NCBI GenBank assembly: GCA_035711465.1
Contig: DASTCC010000486.1
Location: 1-6,827 of the forward strand
Source of the DNA: DASTCC01 sp035711465
GTDB lineage: Bacteria; Acidobacteriota; Vicinamibacteria; Vicinamibacterales; SCN-69-37
Length of the DNA stretch: 6,827 bases
Direction: 5' to 3'
The translations under genes were made by a program, and so were the position numbers. The notes below the pieces were generated by a model, which saw only the letters and a list, made by a program, of their open reading frames with translations, did not search any database and was not told where the DNA came from. This document shows positions 1 through 5,800 of the stretch, piece after piece (position 1 is the first letter of the stretch; every line of letters begins with the position of its first letter).

Positions 1-71
1 CCTACTCCGACCCTACTCCGACCCTGCTCCGACCCTGCTCCGACCCTGCTCCGACCCTCCTCCGACCCTGC
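1..71. repeat. 11-bp direct tandem repeat array, truncated by the window edge
   Basis: Six uninterrupted copies of an 11-bp unit, CCTNCTCCGAC, fill positions 1-66, and a partial copy (CCTGC) follows at 67-71. Units are identical except at the fourth base, which reads A, A, G, G, G, C in order, so identical variants sit next to each other as expected from slippage or unequal exchange. On the minus strand the unit reads GTCGGAGNAGG. The array begins 7 bp past the stop codon of the leftward permease gene, so it lies in its 3' flank. It has no inverted symmetry and no U-tract, so it is not a standard terminator. The true copy number is unknown because the array starts at the window edge. Confidence 0.93.
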
Positions 72-77
72 AGACCT

Positions 78-872
78 TCACGTCGCGCGCGGATCGAGCC
101 GGTCGCGTAAGGCATCGCCGGCGAAATTGAAACCCAGCACGAGCACCGCGATGGCGGTGCCGGGAATGATCGTGAGGTGCGGCGCGTCGAACAGGTGCGC
201 TCGGCCGGCGTCGAGCATCGTTCCCCAGCTCGGCGTCGGCGGCTGCACGCCGAGGCCGAGGAAACTGAGCGATGCTTCGGCGATGATCGCGCCGGCCATC
301 CCGAGCGTGGCTTGCACGGTCACCGCGGAGATCGTCGCGGGGACGACGTGCCGGATCAGGATGCGGCCGGCTGGCGCGCCGAGCGCGCGCGCGGCCTGCA
401 CGTACTCAAGCTCGCGCACTTTCAGGACCTGCCCGCGCACGAGACGCGCGTAGGTCACCCAGCCGATCGTCACGAGCGCGATCACCACGTTCGGCAGGCT
501 CGGACCGAGCACGGCGACGAGCGCGATCGCGAGCAGGATGCCCGGAAACGCCAGGAGCACGTCCATCACGCGACCGGAAATCTCGTCCACCCACCCGCCG
601 CGGTAGCCGGCAATCGCGCCGATCGACGTGCCCACGCACGCCGAGATGCCGACCACGGACAACCCCACCAGCAGCGAGATTCGCGCGCCCATCAGCAGGC
701 GCGCCAGGATGTCGCGCCCGAGCTCGTCGAGGCCCAGCGGATGCGCCCACGAGGGCGCCGCCAGCCGCTGCGGCAGATCCTGCGCCGTCGGATCGTACGG
801 CACCAGCCAGGGGCCGACAATGGCGGCGGCGACGGCGCCGATCACGATGGCGAAGCCGATGCGCCTCGTCAC
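78..872 (-). CDS. ABC transporter permease, DppC/OppC type (peptide/nickel class)
   Basis: A 264-residue inner-membrane permease of the binding-protein-dependent transport family. The N-terminus has one hydrophobic segment (about residues 6-24), then the family motif HPLGLDELGRDI (44-55), which normally reads HPLGTDxxGRD. Further hydrophobic segments lie near 64-90, 105-122, 126-142, 185-203 and 232-252. The EAA loop that contacts the ATPase is at about 153-180 (YVQAARALGA, then I and VP). EASLSFLGLGVQPPTPSWG (199-217) and the GDALRDRLDPR tail (252-262) are typical of DppC, and length is close to the usual family size. The GTG start at 872 is chosen because it forms a GTGA overlap with the stop of the preceding permease and places the first membrane segment correctly. 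The same frame stays open far upstream, but that part lies over the other permease in a different frame. Substrate is not determinable; peptide, nickel or sugar-oligomer importers share this family. It should pair with the neighbouring DppB-type subunit. Confidence 0.95.
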   Translation of the reverse strand: MTRRIGFAIVIGAVAAAIVGPWLVPYDPTAQDLPQRLAAPSWAHPLGLDELGRDILARLLMGARISLLVGLSVVGISACVGTSIGAIAGYRGGWVDEISGRVMDVLLAFPGILLAIALVAVLGPSLPNVVIALVTIGWVTYARLVRGQVLKVRELEYVQAARALGAPAGRILIRHVVPATISAVTVQATLGMAGAIIAEASLSFLGLGVQPPTPSWGTMLDAGRAHLFDAPHLTIIPGTAIAVLVLGFNFAGDALRDRLDPRAT

Positions 873-1789
873 CGGTAACGGATCCGGGGATCGAGCCACG
901 CATAGGCGAGGTCGACGAGGAGGTTCATGCCGACGTAGGTCACCGAGATGAAGAGGATGCAGCCCTGGACGAGCGGATAGTCGCGGAAGTTGATGGCCTG
1001 GATCAGCAGCCGGCCGACGCCGGGCCACGCGAAGATCGTCTCGGTGATGATGGTGCCGGTGAGCACGGCGCCGAACTGCAGGCCGAGAATCGTCACGACC
1101 GGAATCAGGCTGTTCCGGAACGCATGCCGCACGATGGCGCGCGTTCTCGACAACCCGCGCGCGCGCGCCGCGAGCACGTAGAGCTCGCGCAGCTCGTCGA
1201 TCAGACTCGCGCGCGTCATCCGCGCGAGGATCGCCGCGAGCGCCGCGCCGAGCGTCGCCGCCGGCAGCACGAAATGGAGCCACGACCCGGTGCCCGACAC
1301 CGGCAGCCAGCCGAGACTGACGGCGAAGACCAGCGCCAGCAGCGGTCCGAGCCAGAAGTTCGGCATCGAGATGCCGGCGAGCGAGACCGTCATCGCCAGC
1401 TGGTCGATCGCCCCGCCGCGAAAGATCGCGCCGAGCACGCCGAGCGGAATGGCGATCACCATCGCCACCGCCATCGCCGCGACCGCGAGCTGCGCCGTCC
1501 GTCCGAGCCGCAGCGCGATCTCGCTCGCGACCGGCGTCCCGTATCGGAAGGACGTCCCGAGATCGCCTTTGATCACGCCGGTCAGGAAGTGCTGGTACTG
1601 CTCGAGCAGCGGCCGATCGAGTTCGAGCCGCGTCCGCAGGTCGGCCAAATCGGCGGCCGACGCGGTCTCCCCGAGCATCGCCTCCGCCGGGTCGCCGGGC
1701 ACGAGATGAATCAGCGCGAACACCAGCGTCGCCACGCCGAGCAGCACGGGCACGGTGAGCACGAGGCGGCGCACGAGGAACGGCAGCAC
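869..1789 (-). CDS. ABC transporter permease, DppB/OppB type (peptide/nickel class)
   Basis: A 306-residue inner-membrane permease, partner of the DppC-type subunit encoded just downstream. It opens with the typical DppB amphipathic start and first membrane helix (LPFLVRRLVLTVPVLLGV, residues 2-19) and the conserved HLVPGDPAE (28-36). A periplasmic stretch (about 45-95) includes the family motif GDLGTSFRYG (75-84). Hydrophobic segments follow near 98-123, 133-160, 172-190, 230-250 and 272-296. The EAA loop is at about 203-230 (YVLAARARGLSRTRAIVRHA, then LIP). The C-terminus DPRIRYR is characteristic. The start is GTG at 1789; an in-frame TGA at 1814-1816 leaves no upstream ATG, GTG or TTG. 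No strong Shine-Dalgarno sequence is seen. The gene begins 32 nt after the activator stop and overlaps the next permease by 4 nt (GTGA), implying coupled translation. Residues 40-60 follow the usual pattern for the family; nothing appears broken. Confidence 0.96.
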   Translation of the reverse strand: MLPFLVRRLVLTVPVLLGVATLVFALIHLVPGDPAEAMLGETASAADLADLRTRLELDRPLLEQYQHFLTGVIKGDLGTSFRYGTPVASEIALRLGRTAQLAVAAMAVAMVIAIPLGVLGAIFRGGAIDQLAMTVSLAGISMPNFWLGPLLALVFAVSLGWLPVSGTGSWLHFVLPAATLGAALAAILARMTRASLIDELRELYVLAARARGLSRTRAIVRHAFRNSLIPVVTILGLQFGAVLTGTIITETIFAWPGVGRLLIQAINFRDYPLVQGCILFISVTYVGMNLLVDLAYAWLDPRIRYR

Positions 1790-1794
1790 GACGC

Positions 1795-1809
1795 CGGCGA
1801 TGATCGCCG
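1795..1809. repeat. 15-bp perfect inverted repeat ahead of the DppB-type gene
   Basis: CGGCGAT-G-ATCGCCG on the plus strand is a perfect palindrome of two 7-bp arms around one base, lying in the 32-nt gap between the activator stop and the DppB-type start. In RNA it could form a 5-bp GC stem (CGGCG/CGCCG) with a 5-nt loop, ending 5 nt before the GTG. It could be an operator half-site pair or a structure hiding the start. GATCGC-type palindromes occur often in GC-rich DNA like this, so chance is a real alternative. Confidence 0.3.
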
Positions 1810-1821
1810 CAAATCACGGCG

Positions 1822-3903
1822 TCAGGCAACTCCAGCGCGTCCGGTCGGCATCGCCAGGCCGACGCGCCGCATCGCTTTGGCCAGTCCCTGACGGGTGATG
1901 CCGAGCTCCCGCGCCGCCGGCGCCCGTCGTCCCCCATGCCTGGCGAGCGCCGCGGCGATCGCGCGGCGTTCGAAGTGATGCACCGCCCTGCCGAGCGGCT
2001 GCGGCGGCGCGTCGGACGCCGGCGCCGCGGCGCCGATCGCCAGTGCCACCTGCCGTGGGGTCACGCGCCCTCGCGATGGCGCGGCGAGCGCCAGCGCCGC
2101 CATGACGTTCTGGAGCTCGCGCACGTTGCCGGGCCAGGTGTGCCGGCAGAGCGCCGCGATCGCGTCGGCGCCGACCACCGCGCGCGTGCCGGCCTCCTGC
2201 GCCGCGCGCCGCCAGAACGCTGCGGCCAGCAGCGGCAGATCCTCGAGCCGATCGGCCAGCGCCGGCATTCGAATGCGCGCCACCGCGAGCCGGAACAGCA
2301 GGTCTTCGCGAAACCGGCCGGACGCGGCCGCCTCCGCGAGCGGCAGATTGGTGGCGGCGACGATGCGCACGTCGACCCGGCGAGGTGTGTTCTCGCCGAG
2401 ACGACGCACCTCGCGCTCCTGCAGCACGCGCAGGAGCTTGGCCTGAGCGCGAGGCGACAGCTCCGCGACCTCGTCGAGGAACAACGTGCCGCCATTCGCT
2501 TCCTCGAAGAGACCGGCGCGTGGGCCGATCGCGCCCGTGAATGCGCCTCGAGCGTGGCCGAACAACTCGGCTTCGACCAGCTCGTCCGTGATCGCCGCGC
2601 AGTTCACCGCACAACAGCCGCGATCGCGCCTCGGACTCAACCGGTGGATCGCACGAGCGACGAGCTCCTTCCCGGTGCCGCTGCCGCCCTCGATCAGCAC
2701 TGGAAACGTCGTTTGCGCAGACCGCGCGATCGCTTCCCGCACGGCGACCATACCTGGACTCGTCCCGAGGATCTCCGGCATCCGGTCGGCGCCGGCCCGC
2801 GCGAGCGCGACGGCGTCGAGCCGCGTGCGAAGCGCCGACGCCGAGAGCGATGCGACGAGCTGAACCAGCTCGCGGGTGGTCTCGATCCCGTCCGGCGTCG
2901 CAGTCGCGACGACGGTGCCGATGTGAACCGAGGCGTGCCGAACATGACCAGCGACGACCGCGCGCCCGCCCAGGGCCACGACGCGGCCCGGCCGACCGTC
3001 GATGGCGGAGGCGACGTCGTTCGCCAGCAGATCCGGGGCCGCGATGCCGTCGCCCGTCACCAGCCGCCCCTCGGCCGCGGACACGATCGCGCACCCGAGG
3101 CAGCCGGGCTGTCCGCGCACGGTCCGGCACAATCCCGTCAGCAACACGAGGTCGTCGTCGGCCTCGTTGACGAGCTGAATCAGCCTGGTGACGATCGCAA
3201 GCGAAGCCATCTGCACTCCTGTCTCTGCGCCGGCCGCGTCTCTCGAGCCGCGTGCGCCGCTGTCGGGTGTCGTCCCGCGCCGGAGCCAGATCACCGTCTG
3301 GTCGGTGCGTGCCAACGCACGCCCCGCGTCGGCGTCGGCCGGGCGGTCGCGCCCCGGCCGCAGGTCCGCGACGAGGTGCGCGCGTGGACTGACGGCGGCG
3401 AGCTTCAGGAGCCACGCGCTGACGCGATCGAGCTCGGACGAATCGGTCAGCAGGATCACCTGATGACGCTGGCGGACGGCCTCGAAAAGACCGGGGAGCC
3501 CAAGCACGTCGCCGCCGACGGTGACGTACCCCCGCGCGCGGAAGACGCGGGCGATCGCCGACATCGCCGACAGCCGCGCGCGCGGTGCCACCCAGGGCAG
3601 ACCGATCGCGTGCACGCCGACCGCGTCGCCGGCGGGCGCGGCGCGCAGCACCGCGTCGGCGGCGCGGCCGGCCTGCGATCGCCACTCGGCCGGCCAGATC
3701 TCATGCGGGGCCAGCCGCGCCTCGAATCGAGTCCTCGGTCCGCAGGGCCCCTCGTCCACGAGCGCCGCCTCGTCCACCTCACGCTCAGTCGATCCACGAG
3801 CGTCCCGCTCGCTGACGAGCGTCAGCCCCATCGTCAGTCCGGTCGCCAGATCGCGCGCGCGATTGGCGCCGAGCCACAGGAATCGATCGGCGATGATCTC
3901 CAT
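1822..3903 (-). CDS. Single-component sigma-54-dependent transcriptional activator (enhancer-binding protein) with GAF-like sensor region
   Basis: A 693-residue bacterial enhancer-binding protein that would use ATP to remodel the sigma-54 RNA polymerase closed complex. The AAA+ core (about 378-610) has Walker A GGSGTGKE (406-413), an intact sigma-54-contact loop GAFTGA (453-458), Walker B GGTLFLDE (471-478), sensor I VAATN, arginine-finger region FREDLLFRL (531-539) and WPGNVREL (590-597). A Fis-type helix-turn-helix ends the protein (about 646-685). There is no receiver domain with a phospho-acceptor. Residues about 232-365 resemble a GAF domain and carry C259, C268 and C271 as C-X8-C-X2-C. 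Residues about 1-205 are an alpha/beta region I do not recognise. Walker A has Gly in place of the usual Glu (GESGTGKE). The ATG at 3903 is preferred; the frame also allows TTG at 3984, which would add 27 basic/polar residues lacking domain character. Permease genes follow 32 nt downstream on the same strand, so transporter control is plausible but unproven. Confidence 0.95.
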   Translation of the reverse strand: MEIIADRFLWLGANRARDLATGLTMGLTLVSERDARGSTEREVDEAALVDEGPCGPRTRFEARLAPHEIWPAEWRSQAGRAADAVLRAAPAGDAVGVHAIGLPWVAPRARLSAMSAIARVFRARGYVTVGGDVLGLPGLFEAVRQRHQVILLTDSSELDRVSAWLLKLAAVSPRAHLVADLRPGRDRPADADAGRALARTDQTVIWLRRGTTPDSGARGSRDAAGAETGVQMASLAIVTRLIQLVNEADDDLVLLTGLCRTVRGQPGCLGCAIVSAAEGRLVTGDGIAAPDLLANDVASAIDGRPGRVVALGGRAVVAGHVRHASVHIGTVVATATPDGIETTRELVQLVASLSASALRTRLDAVALARAGADRMPEILGTSPGMVAVREAIARSAQTTFPVLIEGGSGTGKELVARAIHRLSPRRDRGCCAVNCAAITDELVEAELFGHARGAFTGAIGPRAGLFEEANGGTLFLDEVAELSPRAQAKLLRVLQEREVRRLGENTPRRVDVRIVAATNLPLAEAAASGRFREDLLFRLAVARIRMPALADRLEDLPLLAAAFWRRAAQEAGTRAVVGADAIAALCRHTWPGNVRELQNVMAALALAAPSRGRVTPRQVALAIGAAAPASDAPPQPLGRAVHHFERRAIAAALARHGGRRAPAARELGITRQGLAKAMRRVGLAMPTGRAGVA

Positions 3904-3915
3904 CGCGCGTTGCGG

Positions 3916-3920
3916 TCCTT
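3916..3920 (-). promoter_or_regulatory. Possible Shine-Dalgarno sequence for the activator
   Basis: The minus strand reads AAGGA here, 12 nt ahead of the ATG at 3903. The spacing is longer than the usual 5-9 nt, so it is weak, but it supports the ATG start over the upstream TTG at 3984. Confidence 0.35.
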
Positions 3921-4051
3921 CGGCCGCATTCGATGTGCGTCGTACGGATTCGTTGGCGTTGCGTGCCGGCCGCCTGATCTGCAAGAAGCAGACCCGTCGA
4001 TCTGGCGTGAAGGAACGTGCTCGCGTGCCGGGATGGTTGCAGAAACTTCGA

Positions 4052-4057
4052 TAGAAT
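4052..4057 (+). promoter_or_regulatory. Candidate -10 box (TAGAAT) for the aroC operon
   Basis: TAGAAT matches the TATAAT consensus at five of six bases and stands out in GC-rich surroundings. Transcription would start roughly 6-8 nt downstream, at about 4063-4065, only a few bases before the ATG at 4068. That would give a near-leaderless message, in keeping with the absence of any Shine-Dalgarno sequence before aroC. No good -35 sits 17 bp upstream; a TTGCAG at 4037-4042 is too close (9-bp spacer). If this is the promoter, the alternative starts at 4056 and 4017 could not be used from this transcript. Confidence 0.4.
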
Positions 4058-4067
4058 GACGCGCGAA

Positions 4068-5288
4068 ATGCTGCGCTTCCTGACAGCCGGCGAGTCGCAC
4101 GGCCCGGCGCTAACGATCATCCTCGAAGGAGTTCCTGCGGGCTTGCGCCTCTCGGAAGACGACATCGCGCCCGATCTGGCGCGCCGCCAGCTCGGGTACG
4201 GGCGCGGCCGCCGCATGGCGATCGAGCGCGATCGCGCGGAGATCACCTCGGGCGTGCGCCGCGGCGAGACGCTCGGCAGTCCGATCGCGCTCGTCATCCG
4301 CAATCGCGACTGGACCAACTGGCGCCACACGATGAGCGTGGAAGCGACGCCCGACGAGAATCTCGCAGGCGCGCGGCGCGCGCCGGTGACGCGGCCGCGT
4401 CCCGGACACGCGGATCTGGCCGGCGGTCTCAAGTACGGGCGCGCCGATCTCCGCGACATCCTCGAGCGGGCCAGCGCGCGCGAGACCGCCTCGCGCGTCG
4501 CCGCCGGGGCCATCAGCCGGGCGCTGCTGCGGCGCTTCGGCATCGAGGTCGCGAGCCACGTGATCGGCATCGCCGACGCCCACGTCGCGGACGCCGTGGC
4601 AGTGCCCTTCGAACGCATCCGCGCGCTCGACGCGGACGACGACCTGCGATGCGTGGACGAAGCCGTCGCGGCCAGCATGAAGCAGACCATCGACGCCGCC
4701 AGGGAGCGCGGCGACACCGTCGGCGGCGTGTTCGAGGTCGTCGCCCACGGCGTTCCTGCCGGACTGGGCAGCTACGTCCACTGGGATCGCAAGCTCGACG
4801 GCCGTCTCGGACAGGCGCTGATGTCGATACACGCGATCAAAGCCGTCGGCATCGGCCGCGGCCCCGACGTCGGCCACCTGCCGGGATCGCAGGTGCACGA
4901 CGAGATCATTCCGGCCGGGTCGTCGCCCTCGGGCACGATCCCCTGGGTGCGGCGGCCGACGAACAACGCCGGCGGCCTCGAGGGCGGCGTCACCAACGGC
5001 GAAGACGTCCGCGTCACCGCCTGGATGAAGCCAATCTCGACGCTGATGAAGCCGCTCCGCTCGATCGACATCACCACGCTCGAGGGCGCCGCCGCCGCCA
5101 TCGAACGCAGCGACGTCTGCGCCGTGCCGGCCGCGGCCGTCGTCGGCGAGGCCATGGTGTGCCTGGTCGTCGCCGACGCGCTGATCGAGAAGCTCGGCGG
5201 CGACAGCATCGACGAGATGGACGCCGCCTGGCAGCGTCTCTGCGACCGCAACGCCCGGCCGCCGGCGCCGGTCGCTGAGGCGCGCTGA
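4068..5288 (+). CDS. aroC: Chorismate synthase
   Basis: A 406-residue cytosolic enzyme that converts 5-enolpyruvylshikimate-3-phosphate to chorismate, the last step of the shikimate pathway, using reduced FMN without net redox change. It starts with the family signature FLTAGESHGPAL (residues 4-15, with H11). An arginine-rich substrate-binding stretch, RRQLGYGRGRRM, is at 39-50. RPGHADLAG is at 111-119, with H114 the second conserved histidine. The second signature, ERASARETASRVAAGA, is at 133-148. TNNAGGLEGGVTNGE (298-312) and the third signature RSDVCAVPAAAVVGEAMV (347-364) complete the set. It is longer than the E. coli enzyme (about 360 residues) and closer to the actinobacterial size. 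The ATG at 4068 is chosen because MLRFLTAGESHG matches the usual N-terminus; in-frame ATG at 4056 and GTG at 4017 are alternatives. All conserved blocks are present, so it should be active. Its stop overlaps the def start by one base. Confidence 0.98.
   Translation: MLRFLTAGESHGPALTIILEGVPAGLRLSEDDIAPDLARRQLGYGRGRRMAIERDRAEITSGVRRGETLGSPIALVIRNRDWTNWRHTMSVEATPDENLAGARRAPVTRPRPGHADLAGGLKYGRADLRDILERASARETASRVAAGAISRALLRRFGIEVASHVIGIADAHVADAVAVPFERIRALDADDDLRCVDEAVAASMKQTIDAARERGDTVGGVFEVVAHGVPAGLGSYVHWDRKLDGRLGQALMSIHAIKAVGIGRGPDVGHLPGSQVHDEIIPAGSSPSGTIPWVRRPTNNAGGLEGGVTNGEDVRVTAWMKPISTLMKPLRSIDITTLEGAAAAIERSDVCAVPAAAVVGEAMVCLVVADALIEKLGGDSIDEMDAAWQRLCDRNARPPAPVAEAR
5277..5280 (+). promoter_or_regulatory. 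Shine-Dalgarno sequence for def
   Basis: GAGG lies 7 nt ahead of the def ATG, inside the last codons of aroC. With the TGATG stop/start overlap it supports both the def start and re-initiation by ribosomes finishing aroC. It is the clearest ribosome site in the window; aroC, fmt and the permeases lack one this good. Confidence 0.55.
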
Positions 5289-5797
5289 TGCTCCGGCCGA
5301 TCGTCAAGTTCGGGGCGGCCGGTCTGCACACCCCGGCGGCGCCGGTGGCGGCGGTCGACGACGAGATCCGCCGGTTGATCGACGACATGGTCGACACGAT
5401 GTACGCCGCGCCGGGCATCGGCCTCGCCGCGCCGCAAGTCGGCGTGCCCCTGCGCGTGGCGGTGATCGACGTGAACGTCGGGAAACGCGGCGGCGAGCTG
5501 GTAGCGATGGTCAATCCGGAGTTCGTGACCATCGACGGCATGCAGCTCGAGGAAGAGGGCTGCCTGAGCGTGCCGGGCTTCACGGCAACGGTGGCACGGC
5601 CGGAGCGCGCGACGGTGAAGTTTCTCGATCGCCACGGCGAATCGCGATCGATCGAAGGCACCGGCCTCCTCGCCCGCGCGCTGCAGCACGAGATCGATCA
5701 CCTCAACGGCCAGCTCTTCCTCGATCGGCTGCGCGGCCTGAAGCGCGAGATGATTGTCCGCAAGGTGCGCAAGCTGCAGCGCGCCGGACGGTGGTGA
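5288..5797 (+). CDS. def: Peptide deformylase
   Basis: A 169-residue metalloenzyme that removes the N-formyl group from nascent proteins at the ribosome exit. All three catalytic motifs are intact: GIGLAAPQ (residues 43-50; Q50), EGCLS (90-94; metal ligand C92) and QHEIDH (133-138; metal ligands H134 and H138, general base E135). The bound metal is normally Fe2+ or another divalent ion. Length and the C-terminal basic helix (about 147-166, rich in K and R) fit the type 1 bacterial enzyme, and that helix is the usual ribosome-binding part. The ATG at 5288 shares its A with the aroC stop codon and has a GAGG ribosome site. It is followed after 3 nt by fmt, which makes the formyl-methionyl-tRNA whose formyl group Def later removes; this pairing is the commonest def context in bacteria. 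Confidence 0.98.
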   Translation: MLRPIVKFGAAGLHTPAAPVAAVDDEIRRLIDDMVDTMYAAPGIGLAAPQVGVPLRVAVIDVNVGKRGGELVAMVNPEFVTIDGMQLEEEGCLSVPGFTATVARPERATVKFLDRHGESRSIEGTGLLARALQHEIDHLNGQLFLDRLRGLKREMIVRKVRKLQRAGRW

Positions 5798-5800
5798 CGC

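Larger units (their letters stand above)
3904..4067. other. Divergent intergenic region between the activator and aroC
   Basis: This 164-bp spacer separates the leftward activator from rightward aroC and must hold, or adjoin, the promoters for both blocks. On the plus strand I see one plausible -10 box near aroC. On the minus strand I see no convincing -35/-10 pair. I looked for the sigma-54 pattern of GG and GC separated by 10 bases on both strands and found none in correct register, so there is no visible sign that the activator drives its own gene from a -24/-12 promoter here. No terminator-like hairpin with a T-run is apparent. Confidence 0.6.

Noticed and set aside
1..71. CRISPR array or Rho-independent terminator at the left edge
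   Set aside because: The units are 11 bp and directly abutting, with no spacers, so it is not CRISPR. There is no inverted repeat and no T-run, so it is not a standard terminator.
873..1937. Upstream extension of the DppC-type reading frame over the DppB-type gene and the activator end
   Set aside because: The extension is an Arg-rich translation of a real permease in the wrong frame. The GTGA overlap at 869-872 gives a natural start for the DppC-type gene.
3904..3984. TTG start at 3984 adding 27 residues to the activator
   Set aside because: The extra residues are polar and basic without domain character. The ATG at 3903 has an AAGGA upstream and is followed directly by ordered sequence. 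It cannot be fully excluded.
1936..4059. A plus-strand open frame of about 700 codons antisense to the activator
   Set aside because: Its translation is dominated by Arg, His, Ala and Gly without any motif, while the opposite strand encodes a complete sigma-54 activator. Long antisense frames are expected in GC-rich genes.
3904..4067. Sigma-54 (-24/-12) promoter for the activator or aroC
   Set aside because: Several TGGC or CGGCAC stretches occur (for example near 3954, 4002 and 4024), but none has a GC exactly 10 bases after the GG, so none fits the strict spacing.
4017..4067. Upstream aroC starts at GTG 4017 or ATG 4056
   Set aside because: Chorismate synthases normally begin within a few residues of the FLTAGESHG motif, and the ATG at 4068 gives exactly that. 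ATG 4056 would add only four residues and overlaps the candidate -10 box.
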